Position numbers and translations under genes: made by a program
From: a virus
IMG/VR virus record: IMGVR_UViG_3300050029_000048
Coordinates: 1-46,411 of that record
Length of the DNA: 46,411 nucleotides
Strand: one strand, 5' to 3'
Shown here: in pieces, positions 1-8,136 of the stretch
Layout of the letters: every line of letters begins with the position of its first letter
How positions within the stretch are numbered: position 1 is the stretch's first letter
Notes under the pieces: model-generated
What the model saw: the letters and a program-made list of their open reading frames with translations, nothing else
Told to the model about the DNA's origin: nothing
Databases searched by the model: none

Positions 1-858
1 GCGTCGGCCACCACCAGTTCGCTCATCAAGCAGACGCAGAAACTGCTGACGGTGGCCTCGACGGTCAGCTTCGTACTACTCAAGCAAATCGGCAAGCTGC
101 TGGCTATCGCATCGGCCACTACTTCGATATTGACCACCATGCGGTCCCGAGTGGTTACCCTGATTGTCACCAGCGCCATCGCGGTCACGCTGACGAAGCA
201 AATCGGCAAGGTCGTCGCGGTGGTATCGCCGGTACTTAACTCGTTCCTCAAGCAAGTCGGTAAGGTCGTTGCGGTGTCGTCGCCGGTACTTATCGCGCTA
301 TATAAGCAAATCGGTAAACTGCTTATAACTGCTACCACAGTTGTCCCGTCCGTACTGGCGAACGCCGTTCGGCGTGTCATTCTTGCGGTTGTTTCCGCAA
401 CGAGTGTCACGCTCACCAAGTCCATCGGCAAGGTGTTGGCAGTAGCGTCCTCGGTGATCCCTGCGCTGGCGACGATAGTGACGCAAGCCTTTGTCGCCAC
501 TAAGGGCTTCTTAACTTCGATTGTCGCTCTGCTGTTCGGCCCCTCTGCCGTCGTGGCCGACAGCTCTCTTGTGAACGTCACGACCGTCAGCGGTGGCCCC
601 ATTGGCACCGTTGTCGCCAGCGGCCTCTCGTCGGTCGCCAACAACGAAAGCCCAACCGGCACTCAGCAAGTCGTTGCCGTTTTCCTCAAGGGCTTTCTCA
701 CCTCCCTCGTCGCTCTGATATTCGGCCCCACGGCTATTGTCGCTGACAGTATTCTCGTGGTGGCTATCACTACCAGCGGAGGCCCCATCGGCTCTGTAGG
801 CATTAGCAGCCTGACGACGGTGGTCACCGACCAAAGCCCAACGGGCTTCTCGCTATAG
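1..858 (+). CDS. C-terminal part of an 18-residue-repeat structural protein (5' end at window end)
   Basis: The frame is open from base 1, so this is the 3' part of a gene whose start is at 45888. The N-terminal two thirds is built of hydrophobic repeats about 18 residues long, each with a K-Q/S-x-G/Q-K-L/V-L/V core followed by an Ala/Ser/Thr/Val stretch. The C-terminus holds two tandem copies of a ~53-residue unit (502-660 and 688-846), beginning KGFLTS and ending SPTG. No family is recognised. It sits among fibre-like genes between portal and scaffold, so a virion surface or fibre role is plausible. No signal peptide or catalytic motif is visible. Confidence 0.7.
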   Translation, partial: ASATTSSLIKQTQKLLTVASTVSFVLLKQIGKLLAIASATTSILTTMRSRVVTLIVTSAIAVTLTKQIGKVVAVVSPVLNSFLKQVGKVVAVSSPVLIALYKQIGKLLITATTVVPSVLANAVRRVILAVVSATSVTLTKSIGKVLAVASSVIPALATIVTQAFVATKGFLTSIVALLFGPSAVVADSSLVNVTTVSGGPIGTVVASGLSSVANNESPTGTQQVVAVFLKGFLTSLVALIFGPTAIVADSILVVAITTSGGPIGSVGISSLTTVVTDQSPTGFSL

Positions 859-866
859 GAGAATTC

Positions 867-1154
867 TTGCAGTATTTCGTGATCGGTGACGCCCTGAACT
901 TTGCCCTACAGGTCAAGGACAAAACCGGCGCCTTCGTGACCCCCGCTACGGTTGTGCTCACGCTCATCAAGCCTGACGAGACTACGGTGGTTCCTACCCC
1001 GATTAACAATCCCTCGACAGGCAACTACAACGTTGATTACGTCCCCACGGCAAGTGGTGAGTGGCAGTGGCGCTACGAAACTACGGGCCCCGGCGTCGGA
1101 GAGTCCGAGGGCCGATTTATCGTCAAACCCAGCGCATTCAAACCGGGGGTCTAG
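867..1154 (+). CDS. Small beta-rich, Ig-like virion protein (hypothetical)
   Basis: A 95-residue protein with a TTG start at 867, chosen because AGGAGAA lies a few bases upstream and no ATG fits. The sequence alternates short hydrophobic strands and turns (VTPATVVLTLIKPD, GEWQWRYETTG), like the Ig-like or carbohydrate-binding folds found in phage appendages. Its stop abuts the ATG of the fibre gene at 1155, so the two are coupled. Role inferred from fold and context only. Confidence 0.6.
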   Translation: MQYFVIGDALNFALQVKDKTGAFVTPATVVLTLIKPDETTVVPTPINNPSTGNYNVDYVPTASGEWQWRYETTGPGVGESEGRFIVKPSAFKPGV

Positions 1155-2675
1155 ATGGCAACTTTAGTCGCGGTGACGGGTAAGTTAGAGTCGTTCGGGG
1201 TCGCTCTTGGAGCGGTGACGATTACAGCTATCGTGAACGTGCAGGCGGTCACTACGAATATCGCCGAGGTTGTCAATCAGGCATTTGCTATTTCCGCCTT
1301 GGACGGCACCTACACGTTGATGCTGTACAAGAATAGTGATCTCACCCCGGCCAATACGTACTATAGCGTACATCTCGGTGGCTATGGCTTGCTGAACATC
1401 GTAGTCACGGGTGCGGGGACCATCGAGAGTATGTTGGTCGCGGTGCCCCCCTTGCAGTCACCCGGCTCAATTCTGCCCATCCCCACAGCCAACGGGACAG
1501 CGCTGTTCAGCACCGGGGCTACGTGGGCGGGGAGGGCAATCACCAACGCGGACGTGGGGACGCTGGTAGGCGACCTGGCCGAGATCGAGGCAGACATCAT
1601 CGGGCTGGAGGGTTCCAACGTCCTCTCGGTAGCGGGCCGAACCGGCGCGGTCGTGCTGACATCGGCAGACGTGAGCGGGGTACTCGACACCTCCGCGACC
1701 GGGCAGACCAAGACTGGGGCGCTGACTGTCGGGGGGTTGCTCACGGCCAGCAGCCCAGCCACCTTCCCAAGCCTGACTCTTACCAACGCAGGGGGCGGAA
1801 CGGCAGACTCGGCGCTGTACCTCGGCGGTCTGACGATGGATGCTCAGTGGAGCAATCAGGGCGCGATCCGCGTCGGCACCAAGATGGTCGCGGGCGTTGA
1901 GAAATACACGATCGGGAACGGCAACATCGTCCTGGGACTCAACCTGCTCGGGGACACCACCGCCTTCCTGTTCAACGTCGGGACCAGTACCGGCTTCGGA
2001 AATACGGCCGCCCTGACCACTGTGGCCAGGATCTCCTCTGACGGTAAAGGGTGGTTCAACGGAGGCGCAGCGATAGGCCCACCATCCGGAACGTGGTTCA
2101 ACTTCAGCACGGGCGGGAACGTCACAATAGCCTCCAACCTGGCCAACGACAACATGGTTCTCGGCGCGAAGGGGGCGGGCTTTATTGGGTTGGGCTACGG
2201 GGACGGCTCAGGCGGGACTCGGTTCTTCGATGGAACAAACAACGTGGTTGCTTCGGTGGATGGCACCGGCCACGGCATCCTCAATAACGGTCTAGAGGCA
2301 GTCGGCGCGACCGGGACTGGTGCGGTCTTTACTACTGGGGGCCGGATCAATACCAAATCCACCGTCGCCGATGACAACCTGATCCTGAACGCCAAGGGAA
2401 ATATGCCCCTGTATTTCAACTACGACGACGGCACAAGCGGAGTTGAGTTCTACAATGGCGCTCACGGTAAGGTCGCCAGCATCAATGGCGTCGGCCTGGG
2501 CACCTTCAACGGGGGGCTGACTGTCCCCGGAGCCGTTAGCTTGCCCGCCAGCGGCCCGGCAGTCCTCAATGGTGGAATCCAGTCCATTCTCCCCGCCTTT
2601 GCTGCCGCCGACAAGTACGTAACCATCGACGCCAGCGGCAACCTCCACAAGTCGGCCATAGGACCAGCGTCGTAA
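1155..2675 (+). CDS. Fibre/appendage protein with SVAGRTGAV motif
   Basis: A 506-residue protein. Around residues 158-173 it carries SVAGRTGAVVLTSADV, a motif widespread in phage fibre and appendage proteins. The rest is rich in Gly, Asn, Thr and Ser with repeated NLILNAKG / GFIGLGYGDGSGG-like strands, as in trimeric beta-structured fibres. ATG directly follows the preceding stop. It lies upstream of scaffold and capsid genes rather than after the tape measure, so it may decorate the head rather than the tail. Receptor binding is possible but not shown. Confidence 0.75.
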   Translation: MATLVAVTGKLESFGVALGAVTITAIVNVQAVTTNIAEVVNQAFAISALDGTYTLMLYKNSDLTPANTYYSVHLGGYGLLNIVVTGAGTIESMLVAVPPLQSPGSILPIPTANGTALFSTGATWAGRAITNADVGTLVGDLAEIEADIIGLEGSNVLSVAGRTGAVVLTSADVSGVLDTSATGQTKTGALTVGGLLTASSPATFPSLTLTNAGGGTADSALYLGGLTMDAQWSNQGAIRVGTKMVAGVEKYTIGNGNIVLGLNLLGDTTAFLFNVGTSTGFGNTAALTTVARISSDGKGWFNGGAAIGPPSGTWFNFSTGGNVTIASNLANDNMVLGAKGAGFIGLGYGDGSGGTRFFDGTNNVVASVDGTGHGILNNGLEAVGATGTGAVFTTGGRINTKSTVADDNLILNAKGNMPLYFNYDDGTSGVEFYNGAHGKVASINGVGLGTFNGGLTVPGAVSLPASGPAVLNGGIQSILPAFAAADKYVTIDASGNLHKSAIGPAS

Positions 2676-2706
2676 TGTTTCACGTCCACACATTAGGAGA
2701 ATTGTT

Positions 2707-2835
2707 ATGAACGAACAACAGATACATGAACTCATCGGCAGGCTAACCGTACAGATCGAAGCCCTGCGGTTGGCCTTGGTAGCGGTACAGAGTCAACCAA
2801 AGGCTAAACGATCAGTATTGCGTAGCAAGAAATAA
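2707..2835 (+). CDS. 42-residue basic-tailed small protein
   Basis: ATG at 2707 preceded by TTAGGAGAATT, a good ribosome binding site. It encodes MNEQQIHELIGRL followed by a short amphipathic, probably helical segment and a Lys/Arg-rich C-terminus (RSVLRSKK). The stop is directly followed by the ATG of the next small gene. Such short helical proteins between fibre and head genes are common in phages, but no function can be assigned. Confidence 0.6.
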   Translation: MNEQQIHELIGRLTVQIEALRLALVAVQSQPKAKRSVLRSKK

Positions 2836-2994
2836 ATGTACGAAGTGATCTTACTGATCGGCGCCATCGTCTGTTTTGCTTGTGCGTCCTTCAAGGTCAG
2901 GTCCACGATTGAGTTTGTCCCTGTTGGACTGCTTCCCTGGGCGCTGTCTATCGCGATTCCCCGGATACCCCAACTCGCAGCCGTTCTCAAATAA
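2836..2994 (+). CDS. 52-residue small membrane protein
   Basis: Starts with ATG immediately after the TAA of the preceding gene. It has two hydrophobic stretches: roughly residues 4-18 (VILLIGAIVCFACAS) and 27-42 (FVPVGLLPWALSIAI). They are separated by a short charged turn, suggesting a membrane hairpin. No family recognised. It precedes a weak hairpin and the scaffold gene. Confidence 0.55.
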   Translation: MYEVILLIGAIVCFACASFKVRSTIEFVPVGLLPWALSIAIPRIPQLAAVLK

Positions 2995-3001
2995 CCAACC
3001 A

Positions 3002-3019
3002 GCCGCTCAGAAGCGGTTT
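3002..3019 (+). terminator. Weak hairpin with short T run upstream of scaffold gene
   Basis: CCGCT (3003-3007) pairs with AGCGG (3012-3016) over a 4-base loop, followed by TTT. The stem is only five to six base pairs, so it is at best an attenuator between the fibre genes and the highly expressed scaffold and capsid genes. It may be chance. Confidence 0.25.
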
Positions 3020-3037
3020 ACTCACAGGAGACTGTAA

Positions 3038-3733
3038 ATGACTGATCCAGTAATCATCGCTACTAGTGCCCCCGTCACCGAGCCCGGTACGGTCGTTACC
3101 CCCGCTCCCCCGCCCACCGTGGAGCCTGCTAAGGCGCCTGCGGCCACACCGCCTAGCCAAAGTCCTCCGGTGTGGATTGACGGCAGCCCCTACGACCCCG
3201 ACCGCGCCAAGGCGCAGTGGGACAAGTTTCGCGAGGGCGAAAAGACCGCCAAGCAGGAGCACGGCGTCCTCACCCAGCTCCAGAAACTACTTGGAGTGGA
3301 TAAGACGATGCCCACCGAACCCGCCGAATTGCAGGCCCGCGTTGCCGAACTCGAAAGTAAGCACGCCGAGGCTATAGCCGAGAATCGTAACTTGCGACTC
3401 GGGACGGCAGTTGATCGGGCGGTGATCGCCCAAGGCGGTAACGCTGAATTGCTTACCGGATATCTCAAGGGAATGGGACAGCTCGACAGTCTCGATCCCG
3501 TAGGGGCAAGTTTTGAGAAAGACCTGTCCGAGATCGTGAAATCCACGCTCGAAAAGTTCCCATCTTTCAAGTTGAACGGACAGACACCGTCCGTTTCCAG
3601 CGTACCCTTCCCAGCGGGAAGTGGTGGCGCCACCGATTTGATTACCCGCGACACGCTCGCCACCATGTCCAATGAAGCTATCAACGAAGCTCGGCAGGCC
3701 GGGAAGTTGGAGCATCTGGGCGTCAAGGCTTAA
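3038..3733 (+). CDS. Capsid scaffolding protein
   Basis: A 231-residue protein directly upstream of the major capsid gene, the usual place for scaffold. The N-terminus is rich in Pro, Ala, Thr and Val and probably disordered. Residues about 80-130 contain charged heptad-like segments (LQARVAELESKHAEAIAENRNL) typical of the coiled coil of scaffolds. The C-terminus (about residues 200-231) is short, charged and helical, as in coat-binding ends. ATG has AGGAG upstream. It would guide procapsid assembly and then leave the head. Assignment rests on position and architecture. Confidence 0.8.
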   Translation: MTDPVIIATSAPVTEPGTVVTPAPPPTVEPAKAPAATPPSQSPPVWIDGSPYDPDRAKAQWDKFREGEKTAKQEHGVLTQLQKLLGVDKTMPTEPAELQARVAELESKHAEAIAENRNLRLGTAVDRAVIAQGGNAELLTGYLKGMGQLDSLDPVGASFEKDLSEIVKSTLEKFPSFKLNGQTPSVSSVPFPAGSGGATDLITRDTLATMSNEAINEARQAGKLEHLGVKA

Positions 3734-3757
3734 GCGGTCACCTAAAGGAACCAAAAC

Positions 3758-4591
3758 ATGTCCGTAACATCCTTTATTCCCGAGGTTTGGAGCGCCGCCA
3801 TTATCGAAGCACTTCGTAAGGCGTTCGTCTACCAAGCTCTCGTGAACCGAGACTATGAAGGTGAGATCGCCAATGCTGGCGATACCGTCCACATTACGTC
3901 AGTTTCTGACCCGACGATCAGCAACTACGCAAGTGGTGGAACTCTCACCTACGAGTCCCTCTCGACCGCTGATCGTGCTCTGGTCGTTGACCAAGGCAAG
4001 TCGTTTAGCTTCGTGGTCGATGACGTGGACGCTCGCCAGATGGCCGGAACCATCATGGGTGAGGCTATGACTCGCGCAGCCTACAAGCTCGCGGATTTGG
4101 TGGATCAGCTCATCTCCGGGGTTTACCCCGGTATCCAAGCCAGCAACAAGATCGGCACCACGTCGATCACAACCGCCGACTTGGCGTACACCAACTTGGT
4201 CAAGCTCAACCAGAAATTGACTGAGGCAAACGTTTCAACCACAGGTCGGGTAGTGATTATCCCCCCGTGGTACCAGTCGTACTTGCTGCAAGATGTTCGC
4301 TTCACCAGCGCATTCGCCTCGCAACAGCCTGCCGCGCAGACCGTTGGTTTCGTCGGCGAAGTCGTTGGCATGAAGGTCTTTGTGTCGAACAACACTCCCG
4401 TCCCGGGTGGCGTTCGTAACATCGTCCTTGCAGGCGTTCCGACAGCAATTACCTACGCTGACCAGATCAATCAGGTCGAGGCCCTGCGTTTGCAGACAAC
4501 CTTCGGCGACGCCGTTCGTGGACTTCATGTCTACGGCTGCAAGCTGATCCGGCCAGACTCCCTCGTTTCCCTAGACGCCAACACTGTCTAG
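3758..4591 (+). CDS. Major capsid protein, P22-coat-like (HK97 fold)
   Basis: A 277-residue protein beginning MSVTSFIPEVWSAAIIEAL, with the conserved early segments of P22 coat-like capsid proteins: VNRDYEGEIANAGDTVHI, then a QGKSFSFVVDDVDA stretch and the AYKLADLVDQLISG helix. The middle RVVIIPPWYQSYLL and the later VGMKVFVSNNTP are also typical. It forms the icosahedral shell with the portal and scaffold. ATG has an upstream AAAGGA. Identification is by pattern, not alignment, but the neighbours fit exactly. Confidence 0.9.
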   Translation: MSVTSFIPEVWSAAIIEALRKAFVYQALVNRDYEGEIANAGDTVHITSVSDPTISNYASGGTLTYESLSTADRALVVDQGKSFSFVVDDVDARQMAGTIMGEAMTRAAYKLADLVDQLISGVYPGIQASNKIGTTSITTADLAYTNLVKLNQKLTEANVSTTGRVVIIPPWYQSYLLQDVRFTSAFASQQPAAQTVGFVGEVVGMKVFVSNNTPVPGGVRNIVLAGVPTAITYADQINQVEALRLQTTFGDAVRGLHVYGCKLIRPDSLVSLDANTV

Positions 4592-4620
4592 TCATCGCTA
4601 GGCTTTCACCCTTGACCGGG

Positions 4621-4648
4621 GCGCGGGTAATGTCTCAAATGCCCGCGT
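4621..4648 (+). promoter_or_regulatory. GC-rich hairpin downstream of the capsid gene
   Basis: CGCGGG (4622-4627) pairs with CCCGCG (4642-4647), extended by a G-T pair, over a 14-base loop. There is no U tract, so it is not a classic terminator. It could stabilise the 3' end of capsid mRNA or attenuate read-through into the next gene. Confidence 0.35.
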
Positions 4649-4676
4649 CCAGTCGTAACAACTAGGAGTAGCCTTC

Positions 4677-5057
4677 ATGGCTCGTACAAACATTCCCGTC
4701 GTGTCAAGCACGACAAATGCCGGTGTGCAGGAAACTGCCGGAACCGCAATCGACCAGGCCAACGGCATGAAAGTGTCGGCCAAGCGGTTCAACAAGTTGC
4801 AGCTTGTGATTCTTTACACCACAGCCCCGGCTTCCAACACGATTCTGCGTGCAGGCGCGAACCCTCCCGGCCTTGAGGCTGGACAGGGTGACCTGACCGT
4901 GACTGGCGCTACTGGCGCTGGTAACCGGATGTTCATTGGTCCCTTCGTGGGTGGCCGTTTTGCGCAGGCAAACGGTGACCTCAATGTGGACTTCGCCTCT
5001 ACCACGGCGGGGACCATCTGGGCCTACGAACTCGCGCGGCCTAACAACACCGACTAG
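4677..5057 (+). CDS. Probable head decoration protein
   Basis: A 126-residue, beta-rich protein with Gly, Ala, Thr and Asn abundance (TTNAGVQETAGTAIDQANGMKV; FVGGRFAQANGDLNVDFA). It follows the capsid gene with a good binding site (TAGGAGTAGCC). Small beta-rich proteins at this place often coat the capsid surface. No family is recognised with certainty; the call is from position and composition. Confidence 0.55.
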   Translation: MARTNIPVVSSTTNAGVQETAGTAIDQANGMKVSAKRFNKLQLVILYTTAPASNTILRAGANPPGLEAGQGDLTVTGATGAGNRMFIGPFVGGRFAQANGDLNVDFASTTAGTIWAYELARPNNTD

Positions 5058-5060
5058 TAG

Positions 5061-5456
5061 ATGTCTTACGCGACAGTTGACGACCTGCGCGACTGGCTCT
5101 GGGATGAGCCTCCTAATGACGCAGATCGTCAACTTAGCAACGCTTCTCGCGTAATAGATAGCGCCCTCTTCGGCGCTATCTATACTACCGACCCCACGAC
5201 TCATCTACCCACCGATGCCCTCATCATCGCTGCGCTCAGGGACGCTACCTGTGCTCAGGTGGAGTGGTGGCTGGAAACCGGCGACGAGCTGGAACAGTAC
5301 GGGGCTTATCACAAGATCGACAACCTCGACGCTGGTGTGAACCTCCAGCGCGAACCGGGGAAACGCTCGCCGCTCGCAGATCGAGCCTACGAGATTCTGC
5401 ATATCGCAGGACTCTTACCGCCCACCATCATACTCGGCTGGGGGCCACACGGATAA
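5061..5456 (+). CDS. Head-tail connector (adaptor, gp6-like)
   Basis: A 131-residue protein beginning MSYATVDDLRDWLWDEP, then a helical region with ALIIAALRDATCAQVEWWLETGD and a C-terminal SPLADRAYEILHIAGLL segment. This all-helical plan matches the adaptor proteins (HK97 gp6-like, SPP1 gp15-like) that dock under the portal ring. It is the first of a run of four overlapping neck genes. Its stop overlaps the next ATG by one base (TAATG). Confidence 0.75.
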   Translation: MSYATVDDLRDWLWDEPPNDADRQLSNASRVIDSALFGAIYTTDPTTHLPTDALIIAALRDATCAQVEWWLETGDELEQYGAYHKIDNLDAGVNLQREPGKRSPLADRAYEILHIAGLLPPTIILGWGPHG

Positions 5457-5629
5457 TGAAGATTCTCAGCGAAGAGTACCTCTTCGCTTACATCGGCAAG
5501 CTGGCGATTCAGCAAACCGCACTCCAGGGTGCTCTTGAGGATGCCATTGCTCGGGCCGAACTGGCTGAGGCGGCGATGGTTCGCCTTCACCCGCCTCTGC
5601 AAACAAAAGCCGTTCCCAAGGATAACTAA
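5456..5629 (+). CDS. 57-residue small helical protein in neck operon
   Basis: ATG at 5456 shares its A with the preceding TAA; the stop in turn overlaps the next ATG at 5629. The protein is helical and Ala/Leu rich (LAIQQTALQGALEDAIARAELAEAAMV) with a short Pro/Lys tail. No family recognised. The tight two-sided overlaps support that it is translated. Confidence 0.6.
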   Translation: MKILSEEYLFAYIGKLAIQQTALQGALEDAIARAELAEAAMVRLHPPLQTKAVPKDN

Positions 5630-5958
5630 TGGGCCTGCCGGGGATTCCGGGGCTCAACCGTGACCACGTCGTTATTCGCCGCGACATAAAGGGCGTTGAC
5701 GCCGATGGGATGGCGTCGCCCGACAGCAAGCTCATATACGACGGCCCTGGTTCTTGGCGCAACATGGGCGTCAAGGAAATACCCTACGCCCAGGCTCTCG
5801 GGCAACGCATCGACGGTGCCGTCGCTCTCCCAAACGACTGCGGGGTCCTGGTCGGAGATGATCTTACCGTTCGCGGTGTCGAGTGGGAAGTCCTCGGCAC
5901 TGTGGACGTCCGTCTATATATTCGAGCCCTAGTACGCAAGACGGAGGTAGAACTGTAA
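5629..5958 (+). CDS. Head-completion / stopper protein
   Basis: A 109-residue beta-rich protein (NRDHVVIRRDIKGVDADGM; CGVLVGDDLTVRGVEWEVLGTVDVR) between adaptor and gp10-like genes. Both the position and the strand pattern fit SPP1 gp16-like stopper proteins, which close the portal channel after packaging. It overlaps neighbours by one base at each end. Assigned mainly from synteny. Confidence 0.65.
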   Translation: MGLPGIPGLNRDHVVIRRDIKGVDADGMASPDSKLIYDGPGSWRNMGVKEIPYAQALGQRIDGAVALPNDCGVLVGDDLTVRGVEWEVLGTVDVRLYIRALVRKTEVEL

Positions 5959-6374
5959 TGGGTATGCGATTTAGCGGCTACAAGTCATGGGAGACTGGAC
6001 TGAAGGTGGCGAGCGCCGTTAATTACGAACTGGCATATGTTCGTCAACTCGACATTGCAGAAAGGATTTCCCAACGCGCCAAGCAAAAGGTTCACAAGGT
6101 TGATGGCACAATGGAAGAGGCGATTGGGGTGCGCGAGGAACAGGCTCGCAGCACAACAGGAGAATTCGGTACGGGCCATGTAGTCGTAGTCGGCGTTGTC
6201 GAAGACCTCGAACGCCTCGGCGGTAAGCGCGATGAAGAGACTACATTTAAGTATGCCGTTCCACTGGAGTTCGGTCACGAAATGGGCGGTATTGCCGGGG
6301 GCGGCTGGGTCCAAGGCCGACCCTTCCTGCGGCCTGCGATTGAAGAGGTTCTGGCCGAGGAAGAGGCCATATGA
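5958..6374 (+). CDS. HK97 gp10-like tail-completion protein
   Basis: A 138-residue protein starting MGMRFSGYKSWETGL. ATG 5958 is chosen because it overlaps the preceding stop by one base; in-frame codons upstream lie inside the neighbouring gene. The C-terminal half has FKYAVPLEFGHEMGG followed by GRPFLRPAIEEVL, the E-F/Y-G ... PFLRPA signature of the HK97 gp10-like family, which joins neck to tail. Its stop overlaps the next gene (ATGA). Confidence 0.8.
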   Translation: MGMRFSGYKSWETGLKVASAVNYELAYVRQLDIAERISQRAKQKVHKVDGTMEEAIGVREEQARSTTGEFGTGHVVVVGVVEDLERLGGKRDEETTFKYAVPLEFGHEMGGIAGGGWVQGRPFLRPAIEEVLAEEEAI

Positions 6375-6811
6375 GCCTAACAGGATCGACCGCCATAAAG
6401 GCGTGGCTCGAAAACCAGAGTCTCGGCGTAAGCGTGGATACCCGGTGGCGGGCAAGCCCTCTACCCACCATAGTTGTTTCAGGCCCCTACGCTAATCCTG
6501 ACGACCGTACCGCGGCGTTCAGTCAGAAGCGATCCATCCCCACGTACCAGATTGATGTGTGGCAGCGCGAGTTTGGTCCCAAGGACCAGTGGGGCAAGAC
6601 CCCGCGACTGGAAGACCCACTACTTCCTGAACTTGTTGCCTTCGCGCTGGACGGCGCCGTGCTCGGCAAGATAGGACCCTCGCCCGGAGCGCGAATCTAT
6701 CGCTGCAACGTAATCCTGTGGCCCTACGAACTGCCCGAGCCAGAGGAAGCTAACATGGTTCATCATGTCATCGACGTTCAGCTCCACCGCAACGTCATCA
6801 CTCATCGCTAG
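6371..6811 (+). CDS. Tail terminator protein
   Basis: A 146-residue protein with STAIKAWLENQ near the N-terminus, RSIPTYQIDVW in the middle strand and VHHVIDVQLHRN at the end. This order of helix, strand with x-x-Y-Q-I-D-V-W, and C-terminal strand resembles tail terminator proteins (gpU/HK97 gp10 follow-on, DUF3168-like). It lies just before the tail tube gene and overlaps the gp10-like gene by four bases. Confidence 0.65.
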   Translation: MSLTGSTAIKAWLENQSLGVSVDTRWRASPLPTIVVSGPYANPDDRTAAFSQKRSIPTYQIDVWQREFGPKDQWGKTPRLEDPLLPELVAFALDGAVLGKIGPSPGARIYRCNVILWPYELPEPEEANMVHHVIDVQLHRNVITHR

Positions 6812-6826
6812 TCACAAGGAGAATAT

Positions 6827-7009
6827 ATGCCAACCGCGAAGGCCAGTAAGGTCAAGGCCGTGAAGGCTGAGGCGCCTGCCGAAGCCCCCGTCAAACACCT
6901 GATGGGCAGTCAAGGATCGGGTCAACTGCGCAACCACGTCACCGCGATAGCGCCCGCCAACTGGACGCCCGAGTCCGTTTTGCGCGCGCACGGACTGTGG
7001 ATGTTCTAA
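6827..7009 (+). CDS. 60-residue Lys/Ala-rich small protein
   Basis: ATG at 6827 with AAGGAGAATAT upstream. The N-terminal half is Lys/Ala/Pro-rich, followed by LMGSQGSGQLRNHVTAIAPANW and a hydrophobic C-terminal segment (SVLRAHGLWMF). The stop overlaps the ATG of the next gene. Unknown function; small proteins between terminator and tube genes are common. Confidence 0.6.
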   Translation: MPTAKASKVKAVKAEAPAEAPVKHLMGSQGSGQLRNHVTAIAPANWTPESVLRAHGLWMF

Positions 7010-7230
7010 TGGGCGTTCGCATATCCGTTCCGTTCGATGGTGAGGTCAGCTTTGCGACCGCCACCAAGTCACGTCTTTACGCCGTCGAGGACGGTATTGT
7101 CGAGGTTGACGCCGAAGACGTAACAGATTTTCTTCGCATCCTCGAAGGGACAATAACAGCAACAGAGGCTAAGGACTCGAAACCCGAGAAGGCAGCCGAT
7201 TCATCCTCGAAATCCGGGGACAAGGAGTAA
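7009..7230 (+). CDS. 73-residue acidic small protein
   Basis: ATG 7009 shares a base with the preceding TAA. The protein reads MGVRISVPFDGEVSFATATKS, then an acidic segment (DGIVEVDAEDVTDFLRIL) and a charged Ser/Lys/Glu tail that is probably disordered. Four bases separate it from the tail tube gene. No family recognised. Confidence 0.6.
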   Translation: MGVRISVPFDGEVSFATATKSRLYAVEDGIVEVDAEDVTDFLRILEGTITATEAKDSKPEKAADSSSKSGDKE

Positions 7231-7234
7231 CTAA

Positions 7235-8053
7235 ATGGCCTACGTTGGTCTAGTCGAATCATTCGGAGTCGATGCGGCTGGGATTAAGCCCATCCTGACA
7301 GACCCCGTCTCCCTCGTCACGGGTATTACCGGCGCCACGTTCGTGACGACCGCACTGACCCTGACGGTTCCAACCCCATCAGGAACCAGCTATACCACGG
7401 GTATGCCCGTTAAGGTTGCTGGCCTTGTCGGTTTCGCAACCACCCCCGTCAACGGCAACTTCGTGGTTGCCTCGCAAACCGCAACCACCGTGGTTGTCAC
7501 ATTGACAGGCACTCCAACCGGCGCCTACGTGTCGGGCGGTGTCGTGACCGGCTATCCGCCAACGACCTTCGGTTCGCTTATTGCCGTCCCGGCAATTAAG
7601 ACCGTCACGGTCGGGGGTAAGATCAAGGAAGAGGACCTCCGTGGTGACGGTCAGTTGATCGACCACCGTGCGAAGCTACTCTCACTTGACGTCACCTTCA
7701 ACCACGGACAGTTGTCGTTCGCTGAAGTGGCGGCCGCCCTCGGTGGGTCACAGTCCACCACGGGTTCGACGCCCAACCAGATCACCACCTACCAGTTGCT
7801 CGGTACGGACCCGGCGTTGCTGCGGTTCAAGTTCGAGTGTCAGTCCTTGGTCGGTGTTGATACCCCCGGTGACCTCCACTTCGTCGCATGGAAGTGTCAG
7901 GCTAACGTATTCCCGGGTCTGGGGTTTGCTGACGAAGCATTCCACACCTTCACTGGCGGCGCCGTTGCGCTACCGTTGCGAGGCGCGGTCGGTTCCGTTG
8001 CTGCGAAGTGGTTTGATATCGTCGCGAACGAAACAGCCACCGCCATCGCTTAG
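7235..8053 (+). CDS. Major tail (tube) protein
   Basis: A 272-residue protein. The N-terminal part includes an inserted beta domain (about residues 25-105) rich in Thr, Val and Gly. The remainder has tail-tube-like strands: IKTVTVGGKIKEEDLRGDGQLIDH, LLSLDVTFNHGQLSF, RFKFECQSLVGVD and the LHFVAWKCQANV strand. It lies between tail terminator and the frameshifted chaperone genes, exactly where the tube gene sits in siphoviruses. It polymerises as hexamer rings around the tape measure. Confidence 0.85.
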   Translation: MAYVGLVESFGVDAAGIKPILTDPVSLVTGITGATFVTTALTLTVPTPSGTSYTTGMPVKVAGLVGFATTPVNGNFVVASQTATTVVVTLTGTPTGAYVSGGVVTGYPPTTFGSLIAVPAIKTVTVGGKIKEEDLRGDGQLIDHRAKLLSLDVTFNHGQLSFAEVAAALGGSQSTTGSTPNQITTYQLLGTDPALLRFKFECQSLVGVDTPGDLHFVAWKCQANVFPGLGFADEAFHTFTGGAVALPLRGAVGSVAAKWFDIVANETATAIA

Positions 8054-8066
8054 TCCCCGGTGGGTT

Positions 8067-8089
8067 GGCCCGGGGGACGTGCCCGGGCC
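8067..8089 (+). promoter_or_regulatory. Very stable GC hairpin between tube and chaperone genes
   Basis: GGCCCGGG (8067-8074) pairs perfectly with CCCGGGCC (8082-8089) over a seven-base loop; there is no U tract. It lies in the only sizeable gap of the tail operon and could lower read-through or protect tube mRNA, matching the high need for tube versus chaperone protein. Confidence 0.55.
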
Positions 8090-8136
8090 GATCCTCTCAC
8101 GTCAAACTGCGTCGAAACCCGGCGCAAGGGAGTTCT

